Positions 18,015 to 26,410 of a DNA stretch of 64,000 bases are shown here, one piece after another. Within the stretch, counting starts at the first letter, position 1. Each line of letters starts with the position of its first letter. Both the position numbers and the translations under genes were made by a program. The stretch covers positions 32,972 through 96,971 of the forward strand of contig PBLD01000002.1 in NCBI GenBank assembly GCA_002722255.1, in the 5' to 3' direction. The stretch is from Winogradskyella sp. GTDB taxonomy: Bacteria > Bacteroidota > Bacteroidia > Flavobacteriales > Flavobacteriaceae. The notes beneath the pieces were generated by a model. It made no database searches, was not told where the DNA came from, and worked only from the letters and a program-made list of their open reading frames with translations.

Positions 18015-19475
18015 ATGAAAAAATTTAATTCTACACTAGTAATAATCAATTGTCTTGTTTTGATGTTGATTAGTTTTAACGCTTTTGCCCAAGTTGGTAT
18101 AGGAACGCTATCACCAGATGCTTCATCAATGCTTGATGTTAGTTCTACTTCAAAAGGAATGTTAACACCGCGAATGACCAGCGCTCAGAGACTTGCAATT
18201 AGTAGCCCTGCCAATGGACTTTTGGTCTATGATACGACTGAAAGTGTCTTTTATTTTTATAACTCTAGTCAATGGGAAAAAATTGACTCTACAACTCGAA
18301 ACAACTTTAAGTTAGTTAAAACAGTAGCAGATTTAAGTGATGAGTTAACAAGCGGAGGAGGCACTACATATTTACTTGATGAAAATACACTTTATCAAAT
18401 AAACGGAACCATAAATTTGGCTTATCCAATTGATCTTAATAATGCAGTTGTATTAGGGTTAGATACTTATGAAGATGTTTTAGTTAAAGCAGGAGGCTCT
18501 ATGTTTTCTGGTACAACAGGAGGGCTTATTAAAAATGTAACGCTTGCGGCACCTGGAGGTTCTGTGTTTAGCTTAAATGGTACGACCTCTGATAATTTAA
18601 TCCTAAGAGATGCCGTAATCGCTAATTCTAATGCTGTTGGGAGTATCTCAGGGTTTAATATGGTTTTTATGAGTGTTGTTCAGTTTGCTAATAACACTAC
18701 AGGTATAACTTTTACCGATATTACAGAATTATTGATGAGTAATACAGGTTGGCAGTCAAATAACTCAGGTGTTTATGAAACCTATACAGGTAGTTTTAAT
18801 TTCATTCAAAAGCAAGGAGGTTTTATGTTACTAGATGGTTCGGCTGTTGGTATAGATGTAAGTTCAAACCCTACAGTTTCTGATGCGGTTTTATCTGGAG
18901 TTAGCTTTTCTGGCACAAGTACTCAGTATGTAGATGGTTATACTACTGGGTCTTATGCAGGATACAACTTTAATAACTCATGGAACGTAAATTGTCCTGG
19001 TATACCAGTTGAGTCAGATGTGGTAAGTGGTGGAAATATTTATTATGATGGAGCTATTACAACTGGTTTTGTACAAACAATTACAAACAACAGTGCTTTA
19101 AATTTAAGTGGTAATAGTAATTCTAATTCTACAACATTAGTAAATGCGCTTCGCACTATGTCTACCCAAGATAACAGAATAACTTATACAGGTAAGAAAA
19201 CAAGAACTTTTCAGGTTAATGCAGCTTTATCTATTAGAGGGAATTCTGGTGTTGGTGATTATTATGCATTTTTCATTAGAAAAAATGGAACAGATACGCT
19301 TACTGAAACCAATACTTTAATGAGAGTAAATAATACTTCAGATATTTCGAGCAATGCTATCTCTGGTACTGTTGAATTGGCACCAAATGATTATATCGAA
19401 ATTTGGGGACAAAGACTCATAGGGTCTGGTTCAACATCTATAACAGTTTTTTCACTGAATTTAAGTATTAAATAA
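18015..19475 (+). CDS. Exported surface protein of unknown function
   Basis: A 486-residue protein with a signal peptide (LVLMLISFNAFAQ) followed by VGIGTLSPDASSMLDVSS..KGMLTPRMTSAQRLAI, the standard N-terminal module of many flavobacterial cell-surface proteins (tail-fibre or adhesin-like). The centre is rich in V, T, N and G with repeating short strands, suggesting a parallel beta-helix. I see no C-terminal T9SS domain. It starts two bases after the preceding gene's stop, so the two are coupled. An intrinsic terminator follows at 19545-19577. Adhesion is a guess. Confidence 0.75.
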   Translation: MKKFNSTLVIINCLVLMLISFNAFAQVGIGTLSPDASSMLDVSSTSKGMLTPRMTSAQRLAISSPANGLLVYDTTESVFYFYNSSQWEKIDSTTRNNFKLVKTVADLSDELTSGGGTTYLLDENTLYQINGTINLAYPIDLNNAVVLGLDTYEDVLVKAGGSMFSGTTGGLIKNVTLAAPGGSVFSLNGTTSDNLILRDAVIANSNAVGSISGFNMVFMSVVQFANNTTGITFTDITELLMSNTGWQSNNSGVYETYTGSFNFIQKQGGFMLLDGSAVGIDVSSNPTVSDAVLSGVSFSGTSTQYVDGYTTGSYAGYNFNNSWNVNCPGIPVESDVVSGGNIYYDGAITTGFVQTITNNSALNLSGNSNSNSTTLVNALRTMSTQDNRITYTGKKTRTFQVNAALSIRGNSGVGDYYAFFIRKNGTDTLTETNTLMRVNNTSDISSNAISGTVELAPNDYIEIWGQRLIGSGSTSITVFSLNLSIK

Positions 19476-19544
19476 GAGGACTTTGTAGAAATAATTAAGA
19501 TATTTTATAATTGTTCATAGCAATTTTAATTTTTGTGTTAGCCA

Positions 19545-19577
19545 TAAAGCTCCAATTTTATTGGGGCTTTATTTTTA
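19545..19577 (+). terminator. Intrinsic terminator ending the surface-protein operon
   Basis: AAAGCTCCAAT/ATTGGGGCTTT with a three-base loop, one G-U pair in the stem, followed by ATTTTT on the plus strand, about 70 bases after the stop at 19475. Confidence 0.75.
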
Positions 19578-19606
19578 CTCAATTATTTGGTAATCCATTA
19601 AATTAT

Positions 19607-19650
19607 CTGACTAAAATCATACTAAATTTAGATAATGATTATTAAATTTA
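19607..19650 (+). promoter_or_regulatory. Crp/Fnr-box promoter of the universal stress gene at 19655
   Basis: Box CTGAC-TAAA-ATCAT (19607-19620), 22 bases, then -7 element TAAATTTA (19643-19650). The start codon lies five bases after the -7 element, so the mRNA may be leaderless. Confidence 0.65.
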
Positions 19651-19654
19651 GAAT

Positions 19655-20488
19655 ATGAGAAATATATTATTACTTACCGACTTTTCAGATAATTCTATCA
19701 ATGCCATACACTATGCTTTAAAACTATTTAGTAGGTCTATGGTTAATTTTTTTGTATTACACGTAGAGTCTACTAATACGTTTTTAACTGATGATTTAAT
19801 GGCTGCTGGAAGTAAAAGTATCTACGATACACTTGTTAAAAAGCCGAAAAGTAGATTAAAAAAAGTCGTTTCAGATTTAGAGAAAGCATCTAAACATGAA
19901 AATTTCAATTTTGAGACGCTTATAGATCATGATGTGTTTGCAGATTCTGTAAATCAAGTTGTAGCATCAAAAGAGATTGACTTAATTGTTATGGGAACCA
20001 ATGGAGTTACAGGTGCTAAAGAAGTGCTATTTGGAAGTAATACAATCAACGTCATACGAAAGGTAACTTGTCCAACTCTGGTAATTCCAGAAGACTTTAC
20101 ATACACATCACCAAAGGAGATACTTTTACCACTGGATATTAATGATTCAATAGGTGGAGAGGCTTTTTCAAATTTGTTGACATTTGCGAATACATATTCT
20201 GAAAAATTACACCTTCTGAGAATAAAGCCCAATAGCGAAGTTTCACCAGAGGAACATAGCGATACTGAGCAGGTTCAAAAATATCTAAAGGATATCAACT
20301 ATGAATATCATGTTGTAAGTAATACACCAATGGATCATGTGGTTAATTCTTATACCCAAACGCATAGTATAGAATTAATAGCTTTATTAGTTCAAAAAGA
20401 AAGTCTTTTTGAGAGATTCTTTACCGGTTCATCAACAACAGAGATTAGTAAGAAACTTAAAGTACCATTACTGGTGTTTCATGTATGA
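19655..20488 (+). CDS. Tandem-domain universal stress protein (UspA family)
   Basis: The 277-residue protein has two Usp domains. The first (about 1-145) begins RNILLLTDFSDNS and ends with the ATP-binding loop GTNGVTGAKEVLFGSNT and CPTLVIP. The second (about 150-277) lacks the G-x2-G-x9-G(S/T) loop and probably serves dimerisation. ATP-binding Usps of this type help cells survive low oxygen, starvation or redox stress. This is the only one of the seven paralogues in the window on the plus strand; it has its own Crp/Fnr-box promoter. Confidence 0.88.
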   Translation: MRNILLLTDFSDNSINAIHYALKLFSRSMVNFFVLHVESTNTFLTDDLMAAGSKSIYDTLVKKPKSRLKKVVSDLEKASKHENFNFETLIDHDVFADSVNQVVASKEIDLIVMGTNGVTGAKEVLFGSNTINVIRKVTCPTLVIPEDFTYTSPKEILLPLDINDSIGGEAFSNLLTFANTYSEKLHLLRIKPNSEVSPEEHSDTEQVQKYLKDINYEYHVVSNTPMDHVVNSYTQTHSIELIALLVQKESLFERFFTGSSTTEISKKLKVPLLVFHV

Positions 20489-20515
20489 TATATTATCCTC
20501 AAATAGTAATATTAT

Positions 20516-21175
20516 TTAACTAATTTTCTTTTGATTACTTAATGCGATTGGGTTTAATAGTTGCTCAGCTTCTAAGGCTTCAATCATTAATTCTATATAA
20601 TCATTTACTGTTTTGTCTATAGATTGTGGATCTACTATGTTTATTGAGCCTTTCCAGAGCAATTCTCTTTCGTTGGTTGGGCAGATGCAGAATACAGAGG
20701 TTTCTGCATGATATATTGTATATTCTTCATAATACTCAGGACTATAAAAACTATCCTGATATCTTAAATAATCTTCCTTAAATTTTATAAAGGTTTCATC
20801 GTACACATCAAAGTTTTTGGTATATCCTATTTTATCCTCCGAGCCTACTACTTTTGAAAAAATGATAGTGTCAAATCCATTCTGTAAAAGCTGTTGTTCC
20901 AAACTGTCTAATTCATTTTGGTTTAGCTTTTCGGTTTTAAAAGATTTAGGAAAAACTTCAAAACTTGTGTAAGCATCTGTACCTCGCATTAAGAATTCTT
21001 CTTTTAGCTTATTCTCAAATTTTTGCTTGGCCTCAATATTAGATGTAATACCAACAACTAAAACTTTAGAAGGAGCATAGGATTCTATTTCCGGATTTTT
21101 CCAACTATCAGTTAGCTGTGTCGAGGTACAGCTGCTTATAAGTGCTGTTAAAAGTAGAATAGTCAGCTTTTTCAT
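20516..21175 (-). CDS. Lipoprotein of unknown function
   Basis: A 219-residue protein with a lipobox (LISSCTSTQL) and a body starting TDSWKNPEIESYAPSKVLVVGITSN, then EAKQKFENKLKEEFLMRGTDAYTS. This layout resembles small Bacteroidota and Gammaproteobacteria lipoproteins that begin with SSWKDP..KVLVVAL and contain a GNA1162/TolB-N-like fold; I have no functional name. It starts eight bases after the preceding gene, with which it is co-transcribed. The neighbours suggest an envelope-stress role. Confidence 0.65.
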   Translation of the reverse strand: MKKLTILLLTALISSCTSTQLTDSWKNPEIESYAPSKVLVVGITSNIEAKQKFENKLKEEFLMRGTDAYTSFEVFPKSFKTEKLNQNELDSLEQQLLQNGFDTIIFSKVVGSEDKIGYTKNFDVYDETFIKFKEDYLRYQDSFYSPEYYEEYTIYHAETSVFCICPTNERELLWKGSINIVDPQSIDKTVNDYIELMIEALEAEQLLNPIALSNQKKIS

Positions 21176-21182
21176 AATAGGT

Positions 21183-21632
21183 TTATTTCTTGTCTAATAA
21201 TCGGTGTTGCTTACCTTCTTTCATAACCATTTTAATAAGGTTAAAAAGTTTAGCCTTAATACTTCTGTAACGTTTTCTAAACTCTTCCACAAGCTCGGTA
21301 AGATTACGATGTTCTTTTTTATAGGCTGTTTCTTCTTTAATCTGGTCTATACCATCTACCATAATAGAGAGTTCTTTTTCATGAGATTTAACAGCATTGA
21401 TTAAAGTCTCGGTTTGTTCAACAATTTTAGTGAGTTTATCTATTAATCGTTTACTTTCTTCAAAATGATTGTTGTCTAAAATCTGAAGTGTATACGAACG
21501 AATTAAGTCTTCAAAAAACCATTGCTCTTCTTTGCAAAACTCTAATTCCGAAAGCCATTTTTTAGATTCAAAGTGCATCTCATCAGCACTTAACCATTCG
21601 GTATGTTTTGCATTTGTATGTGTCGTTTTCAT
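21183..21632 (-). CDS. Helical hypothetical protein
   Basis: A 149-residue, strongly charged, almost entirely helical protein with long coiled-coil-like segments (SKRLIDKLTKIVEQTETLINAV and AYKKEHRNLTELVEEFRKRY). It has no signal peptide, membrane helix or known motif. It lies between hsp20 and a lipoprotein gene on the same strand, downstream of the hsp20 terminator, so it may be expressed by read-through. A stress-linked scaffold is possible, but I do not recognise it. Confidence 0.55.
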   Translation of the reverse strand: MKTTHTNAKHTEWLSADEMHFESKKWLSELEFCKEEQWFFEDLIRSYTLQILDNNHFEESKRLIDKLTKIVEQTETLINAVKSHEKELSIMVDGIDQIKEETAYKKEHRNLTELVEEFRKRYRSIKAKLFNLIKMVMKEGKQHRLLDKK

Positions 21633-21652
21633 GATTTAAAAAATTTAAAACA

Positions 21653-21686
21653 GCAGAGTGTATAATCCATAAAACATACACTCTGC
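21653..21686 (-). terminator. Intrinsic terminator of hsp20
   Basis: GCAGAGTGTA/TACACTCTGC, a perfect 10-base stem with a 14-base loop, followed on the minus strand by TGTTTTAAATTTTTT. It lies 16 bases after the hsp20 stop. Confidence 0.75.
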
Positions 21687-21701
21687 CTTAATTAAGAGAT
21701 T

Positions 21702-22154
21702 TTAGATAACTTCAACCTTTTTAGGTTGTTGTGTTTTAGCCTCTTCTTTTTTAAGAAGATTAAGCTTAAGGATACCATTTTTATAGGTGGCCTTAACCTC
21801 TTGGTCTGTGTTAACAGATTTAGGTAGGGTTATAGATCTTTTAAAAGAGTTGTAGCTAAATTCTTTGCGTGTAAAGTCTTCTTCTTTTTCTTCTGTTTCA
21901 TGTTTTTTCTCACCACAAACGTTAAGAATGTTTTCATCTATAGTTACCTCAAAATCTTTTTTATTGAAACCTGGAGCTGCAAACTCAATTTCAAAATCAT
22001 CATCGTGTTCTTTAACATTCATAGCTGGCATTAAGCTATCTTCTTCAAAAAAGTCGTTGTTAAAGAAATCGTCGCTGCTTAAAAAATTTTTTAAGCCTTC
22101 ATTTGTCCAACTAGGGAACAAGCGTCGTCTGTTGTTAAATTTAATTAGTGACAT
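21702..22154 (-). CDS. Hsp20 (alpha-crystallin) small heat-shock protein
   Basis: The 150-residue protein has a short N-terminal arm rich in D/E/F and an alpha-crystallin domain from about 40 to 130 (PAMNVKEHDDDFEIEFAAPGFNKKDFEV.. and the A-x-x-x-N-G-I-L-x-L motif AT YKNGILKLNL). It is an ATP-independent holdase that keeps unfolded proteins soluble. Its promoter carries the Crp/Fnr-like box at 22225 rather than a visible heat-shock element, which ties it to the stress island. A terminator follows directly. Confidence 0.93.
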   Translation of the reverse strand: MSLIKFNNRRRLFPSWTNEGLKNFLSSDDFFNNDFFEEDSLMPAMNVKEHDDDFEIEFAAPGFNKKDFEVTIDENILNVCGEKKHETEEKEEDFTRKEFSYNSFKRSITLPKSVNTDQEVKATYKNGILKLNLLKKEEAKTQQPKKVEVI

Positions 22155-22194
22155 AGCTCTAAATTTTTAGTGTTAAACTTCGATTTTACTGTTT

Positions 22195-22238
22195 CTAATT
22201 TACTGAGCTAATGGTGATTCTGAAATGATTTTAATCAG
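22195..22238 (-). promoter_or_regulatory. Crp/Fnr-box promoter of hsp20
   Basis: On the minus strand: box CTGAT-TAAA-ATCAT (22225-22238), 22 bases, then TAAATTAG (22195-22202), a slightly degenerate -7 element. Transcription would start near 22189, about 35 bases before the ATG. Confidence 0.65.
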
Positions 22239-22260
22239 TTTGAAGCGTGTTGTTTTTAAA

Positions 22261-23634
22261 TTAAATAATTAGCTTTTCTACATCAGTCAACTGTGGAATT
22301 TTTACATTCCAACCATACGTGTTTTTAATTTTAGTCCTAAAGGCATCTAAAGCTGTAGGTTCTCCATGAATGAGATAAACCATTTCTGGAATGTTTTTAA
22401 TGGTTTTCATCCAATTGAGTAAATCCTCTTGATCTGCATGTGCCGATAAGCTTTCAATAGTTTTTATTGTGGCTTTAACTGGATAGTATTTTCCAAAAAA
22501 CCGAATTTCGTGCACACCTTCTTTTAGTTGTCGTCCTCTGGTGCCTTCGGCTTGATAACCGACCAAAAGTACAGTGGTTGAAGGTTCATCTATAAGTTGT
22601 TGTAAGTAGGTGAGTACGCGTCCTCCAGTTACCATTCCACTACCTGCAATAACAATTTTAGAGCGTTTGTCATCTATAGTCGCCCATGTTTCTCTGTAGG
22701 ACTGTACGATGTTTACATGATTGCACATCGCGTAGTATTCTTCAGTTGTTAATCTATGCCAGTTAGGGAAGTGTTTAAAAACATCGAGGACATTGTTGCC
22801 CATTGGACTATCTATAAAAATAGGAATGTTTGGGATTCTTCGTTGTTTATACAATTGCCATAGAATGTACATTAAAGTTTGTAAACGCTCTACTGCAAAA
22901 CTAGGTATAATGAGATTGCCTTTTCTGTTAATCGTTTCTTTGATGATGTCCTCTAAAATGGTTTCTACATCCTCTTCTGGATGTAACTTATTGCCATAGG
23001 TACTTTCAATAAACAGATAGTCTGCCCATTCTGGTGTTTTAGGGTTTTTGAGTAAGTAATCGTTAGTGCGTCCTATGTCTCCAGAAAATACAAACCGTTT
23101 ACCATCAATATCTAATTCTATAAATGTGGCACCAATGATATGACCATTGTATTGAAAGCGATATGAGATGTTTTCAGTTAATGAAATCCATTTATCATCT
23201 TCTTCTGCATGAAATAACTTAATAGTCTGTTCGGCTTCTTCAACAGTATAAAACGGTAAAGCAGGCTTGTGTTTTGTGTATTTTTCTTTATTGGCTTTTT
23301 CCGCTTCTTCTTCGTGAATTTTAGCACTGTCTTTTAGAATAATTTCGGCAATAGCAAGTGTAGGTGCTGTACCAACAATTTTGCCTCTAAAGCCTTGTTT
23401 TAAAAGTCTTGGTAAATAGCCAACGTGGTCTAAATGTCCATGCGTTAAAAGAACAATATCAATAGATTTAACATCGACAGGAAGATTAGACCAGTTAAGT
23501 TCTCTCAACGTTTTTAAACCTTGAAACATACCACAGTCTATCAAAATATTTTGCTCTGAGGTTTCTAACAAAAATTTTGACCCTGTGACTACACCAGAGG
23601 CACCTAAAAAATTAACCTTCACAAACTTTTCCAT
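22261..23634 (-). CDS. Metallo-beta-lactamase/beta-CASP family ribonuclease-like protein
   Basis: This 457-residue protein matches the YSH1/CPSF-like MBL family. The metal motif HGHLDHVG is near residue 65, the beta-CASP domain sits in the middle (ADYLFIESTYGNKLH, PSFAVERLQTLMYIL, IFIDSPMG), and the C-terminal motif SLSAHADQEDLLNWM is followed by VYLIHGEP. Relatives process or degrade RNA. The start is two bases after the ATP-cone gene's stop, so both are co-transcribed. RNA turnover under stress is a reasonable guess for its role. Confidence 0.87.
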   Translation of the reverse strand: MEKFVKVNFLGASGVVTGSKFLLETSEQNILIDCGMFQGLKTLRELNWSNLPVDVKSIDIVLLTHGHLDHVGYLPRLLKQGFRGKIVGTAPTLAIAEIILKDSAKIHEEEAEKANKEKYTKHKPALPFYTVEEAEQTIKLFHAEEDDKWISLTENISYRFQYNGHIIGATFIELDIDGKRFVFSGDIGRTNDYLLKNPKTPEWADYLFIESTYGNKLHPEEDVETILEDIIKETINRKGNLIIPSFAVERLQTLMYILWQLYKQRRIPNIPIFIDSPMGNNVLDVFKHFPNWHRLTTEEYYAMCNHVNIVQSYRETWATIDDKRSKIVIAGSGMVTGGRVLTYLQQLIDEPSTTVLLVGYQAEGTRGRQLKEGVHEIRFFGKYYPVKATIKTIESLSAHADQEDLLNWMKTIKNIPEMVYLIHGEPTALDAFRTKIKNTYGWNVKIPQLTDVEKLII

Positions 23635-23636
23635 GA

Positions 23637-24488
23637 CTATTCAGTTTTAATTGTACATAGATCTGCGATTTCTTTTAGTATTTTATCTTTTCTGGCATCA
23701 GAAATTCCTAAATGATCTAGATAGAATTTATCGTGTATTAATTCTCTGCATAAAACCACATTTTTACTTAACAAAAATTGTTTTTCTCTATTTGATAATA
23801 ATGTGGATACAGTAATTGGATATAATCCTAAACGGTCAATTCGGTCTTTTAATCCGTTGTTTTCAGGATAATCCCAACTTAATAAGTAGAGTCCACAACA
23901 TTTACTGTATTGTATGGCATCTTCTGAGAATCTGGTGTTGGTAACAACCCAACCTTTGGTTAGTATTGTTCCATTTTTGGGATTCGTATTCCAATGTGCT
24001 TTAACATCTTGGTAGCGCGAGTTAATGTATAAAGGTATTTTTACATTACAATTAATACCTTGTTCACCATGAAATTTACATTCAATGATTGTAGTTTCAT
24101 TGTCTTTGTGCGCAACAACATCAATCTCGTGCGTTACACATTTGCCTTGTAAAACTTCACCAATTTTTACTTTGTAACCAGAATATTTTAATATTGCTCC
24201 TACGAATCGCTCAAAAGGAAAACCTGTTGGGCCTAACTCATAAATTGCTTTTTTGAGTTTGTATTTAGAGGCAAAATGACTTTTCTTTTTCTTTAGTAAA
24301 GCAAAAGCTCTGTTATAAATTTCTTTAGTAGAAATACCTTGGTACAGCTCGTCTCTAACTTTATCTATAATCTGGTCTATAGTCTCTTTATCTGCACCAG
24401 TTCGTTTTAAAGAAGAACGCAACTTATTAAGTGAAAATTTTACTCTATCACCAGATGATTTGGTTATAATGATGCTTTCGTTTTCCAT
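23637..24488 (-). CDS. ATP-cone fused to a restriction-endonuclease-like (Mrr-type) domain
   Basis: The 283-residue protein begins with an ATP-cone (about 5-90; IITKSSGDRVKFSLNKLRSSLKRTG and STKEIYNRAFALL), the nucleotide-sensing module of ribonucleotide reductases. A PD-(D/E)xK nuclease domain follows (about 95-215): GPTGFPFERFVGAIL, active-site Asp in HEIDVVA and E-x-K in TIIECKFHG. About 65 helical residues end it. The fusion suggests a nuclease or nucleic-acid-binding protein gated by ATP/dATP. It is coupled to the beta-CASP gene. Fusions of this type are known in stress and ribonucleotide-reductase contexts, but the target is unknown. Confidence 0.82.
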   Translation of the reverse strand: MENESIIITKSSGDRVKFSLNKLRSSLKRTGADKETIDQIIDKVRDELYQGISTKEIYNRAFALLKKKKSHFASKYKLKKAIYELGPTGFPFERFVGAILKYSGYKVKIGEVLQGKCVTHEIDVVAHKDNETTIIECKFHGEQGINCNVKIPLYINSRYQDVKAHWNTNPKNGTILTKGWVVTNTRFSEDAIQYSKCCGLYLLSWDYPENNGLKDRIDRLGLYPITVSTLLSNREKQFLLSKNVVLCRELIHDKFYLDHLGISDARKDKILKEIADLCTIKTE

Positions 24489-24504
24489 TTTTATTCATTT
24501 AAAA

Positions 24505-24539
24505 AAAGCTGCCAAAACATAATTGGCTCTGGCAGCTTT
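24505..24539 (-). terminator. Intrinsic terminator of the universal-stress operon
   Basis: AAAGCTGCCA/TGGCAGCTTT, a 10-base stem; on the minus strand it is followed by a run of T. It lies about 65 bases after the stop at 24603 and just before the ATP-cone gene start. Confidence 0.75.
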
Positions 24540-24602
24540 ACTGACTAATAGATTTGTTGAAAAAATTCAACTAAAAATGGCTTTTAACCCAATGTCAAAG
24601 CC

Positions 24603-25457
24603 TTAATTTCTTAAATCGTGCATAGCTAAAATTGGGACATTGAGATGAAATGATATTTCCTTAACCAATGGGCTAGAAAGTATGCTGCCAAAAAACTTAT
24701 GTTTTTTATTAATAAATGCTACCATATCACTTTCTCTACTTTCAACAAATACATTGATTGCCGCTATTACTGAATTGTTAGATAAGGTATGGTGCTTATA
24801 TGTTGTACCGTCTAGTATTTCTTCTAGAAGTGCCTTATTTTCTATTTGAGAGTCATCTAATTCATCTTGCTCTTTAACATGCAAGACAATAATTGATGAA
24901 TCAGACTTTTTAGTAATATCAGTAAGGTAAACCAACTCTCTGCGTTTGTATGGTACTTCAAAACCAGTTGGAAATACTATTTCTTTTGGTAGCTTTATTT
25001 CCGCTTCTAGCGGAACTACAATTACAGGACAATTACGTACTTTTTCCATAACATAAATTGCTGTACTACCAAAGGCCGTTGCTCTAGAGTGTGTTTCGCC
25101 TTTAGTACCCATAATTATCATTTCTATATCCTTTTTGTCCACGATGTCTTTAATAGCATCAATAGTGTTATTAAACATCGAAACGGTTTTGAAATGATGT
25201 TTTGGATTGTCTTTCTTTGTTAGTACAAGCTTGTCTAAAATTTTAGCCAGTCCGTTCTCAGAATCCCATTTTTTAGATTCATATATGTCGCTTCCAGATT
25301 TTGGTTTCATTAAGCTTTCAACTAAATTTCCAGTGGCCGAAAACACATTTAGGATATAAAAATCTGTAGGTTCATTTTTAAATAGCTCGGTGGCATAATC
25401 TATAGCATGCCAAGCATTGTCCGAAAAGTCTGTTGGTAATAATATCTTATGCCTCAT
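24603..25457 (-). CDS. Tandem-domain universal stress protein (UspA family)
   Basis: A 284-residue two-domain Usp. Domain 1 starts HKILLPTDFSDNAWHAIDYA and ends with GTKGETHSRATAFGSTAIYV then CPVIVVP, where the loop is slightly diverged from the other paralogues (S-R-A-T-A before FGS). Domain 2 lacks the ATP loop. It is the last gene of a pair that begins at 26330 and ends with the terminator at 24505-24539. Among the seven paralogues it is the most divergent in domain 2. Confidence 0.86.
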   Translation of the reverse strand: MRHKILLPTDFSDNAWHAIDYATELFKNEPTDFYILNVFSATGNLVESLMKPKSGSDIYESKKWDSENGLAKILDKLVLTKKDNPKHHFKTVSMFNNTIDAIKDIVDKKDIEMIIMGTKGETHSRATAFGSTAIYVMEKVRNCPVIVVPLEAEIKLPKEIVFPTGFEVPYKRRELVYLTDITKKSDSSIIVLHVKEQDELDDSQIENKALLEEILDGTTYKHHTLSNNSVIAAINVFVESRESDMVAFINKKHKFFGSILSSPLVKEISFHLNVPILAMHDLRN

Positions 25458-25499
25458 GATTCTATGTTTTAAGTTGTTGTACTTTGAGCCAATCGTTCA

Positions 25500-26330
25500 C
25501 TAAGCTGAGGACGGAATTACAAAAAATGGTATTGTAGCATGGAAGCCTATCTTCTTAATTACAGGCTCATTAATTATGCTTTCTATAAAACTGTGCTCAT
25601 AGTTTATCATTACTAAAATGTCTATGTTAAGCTCTTCTATAAAGTCGTTTATTGCATTTTCTTTCTTTGTGTAATCTGGCATCCAATGGAAAGTATGTGG
25701 ATTATCTTCTAAATAAGCTTTTAGCATTGCCAGATTGTAATCTTGCTGGTGACTCAGATTTTTTTCTTCGTTAATATGTAATATTCTAATCTTAGAATCA
25801 TACAGTTTTGATAGGTTTTTTAGAGGAAGCAACTCTTCGCCATAAAATCGATTAAAATCTGTTGGAAATGCAATTTGTTTTGGCTCCTCAAAGTCAAACT
25901 CATGAGGAATTAAGAGAATAGGGCAAGACTTTACATGCTTTATGATTTTTACAGTGTTGCTACCCATAAATATTTCTTTGGCACCAGTAGCTCCTTTGGT
26001 TCCCATTACAATAAGATCAATCTTGTATTTAGTGATAGCCATATCAATGGCATCATCCATCGCATCCACACTGAGTAAGATTTCAAAATTATGATTAAGG
26101 TTGTCGTTTGCTCTTTCTGCCATGTCTTTGAGTTCTAGCAACTCCTGCTTTGCATTATCTGCCATAGATCTCAATAACTTGTTTGAAATGTTAGACATCG
26201 CAGAGGCTTTCATTTTATAAGAATGCAAAAAATAGAAAGTACATTCTTCCTTCTCGTAAAGTTTAAGTGCATAAACGGCTGCACACCAGGCATTATCCGA
26301 AAAATCCGTTGGTAATAGTATTTTTTTCAT
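25500..26330 (-). CDS. Tandem-domain universal stress protein (UspA family)
   Basis: The 276-residue protein begins MKKILLPTDFSDNAWCAAVYAL. I place the start at 26330 because the box and -7 element at 26355-26398 put transcription start near 26349, so an ATG at 26378 would lie upstream of the mRNA. Domain 1 carries GTKGATGAKEIFMGSNTVKI and CPILLIP. Domain 2 is degenerate and ends HSFIESII..ATIPFFVIP, a shared tail among these paralogues. It is the first gene of a two-gene unit with 24603-25457. Confidence 0.87.
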   Translation of the reverse strand: MKKILLPTDFSDNAWCAAVYALKLYEKEECTFYFLHSYKMKASAMSNISNKLLRSMADNAKQELLELKDMAERANDNLNHNFEILLSVDAMDDAIDMAITKYKIDLIVMGTKGATGAKEIFMGSNTVKIIKHVKSCPILLIPHEFDFEEPKQIAFPTDFNRFYGEELLPLKNLSKLYDSKIRILHINEEKNLSHQQDYNLAMLKAYLEDNPHTFHWMPDYTKKENAINDFIEELNIDILVMINYEHSFIESIINEPVIKKIGFHATIPFFVIPSSA

Positions 26331-26354
26331 GGCGAGTAGCTTTAGTCCATTAGC

Positions 26355-26398
26355 AAAAGTTACTGTTAACTTTTGCATTTTGAAATGATAATAATCAG
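26355..26398 (-). promoter_or_regulatory. Crp/Fnr-box promoter of the universal stress pair 25500/24603
   Basis: On the minus strand: box CTGAT-TATT-ATCAT (26385-26398), 22 bases, then TAACTTTT (26355-26362), which continues as TAACTTTTG. It lies between two co-directional usp genes and so provides a second, internal entry point. Confidence 0.68.
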
Positions 26399-26410
26399 TC
26401 TTATTTATAG

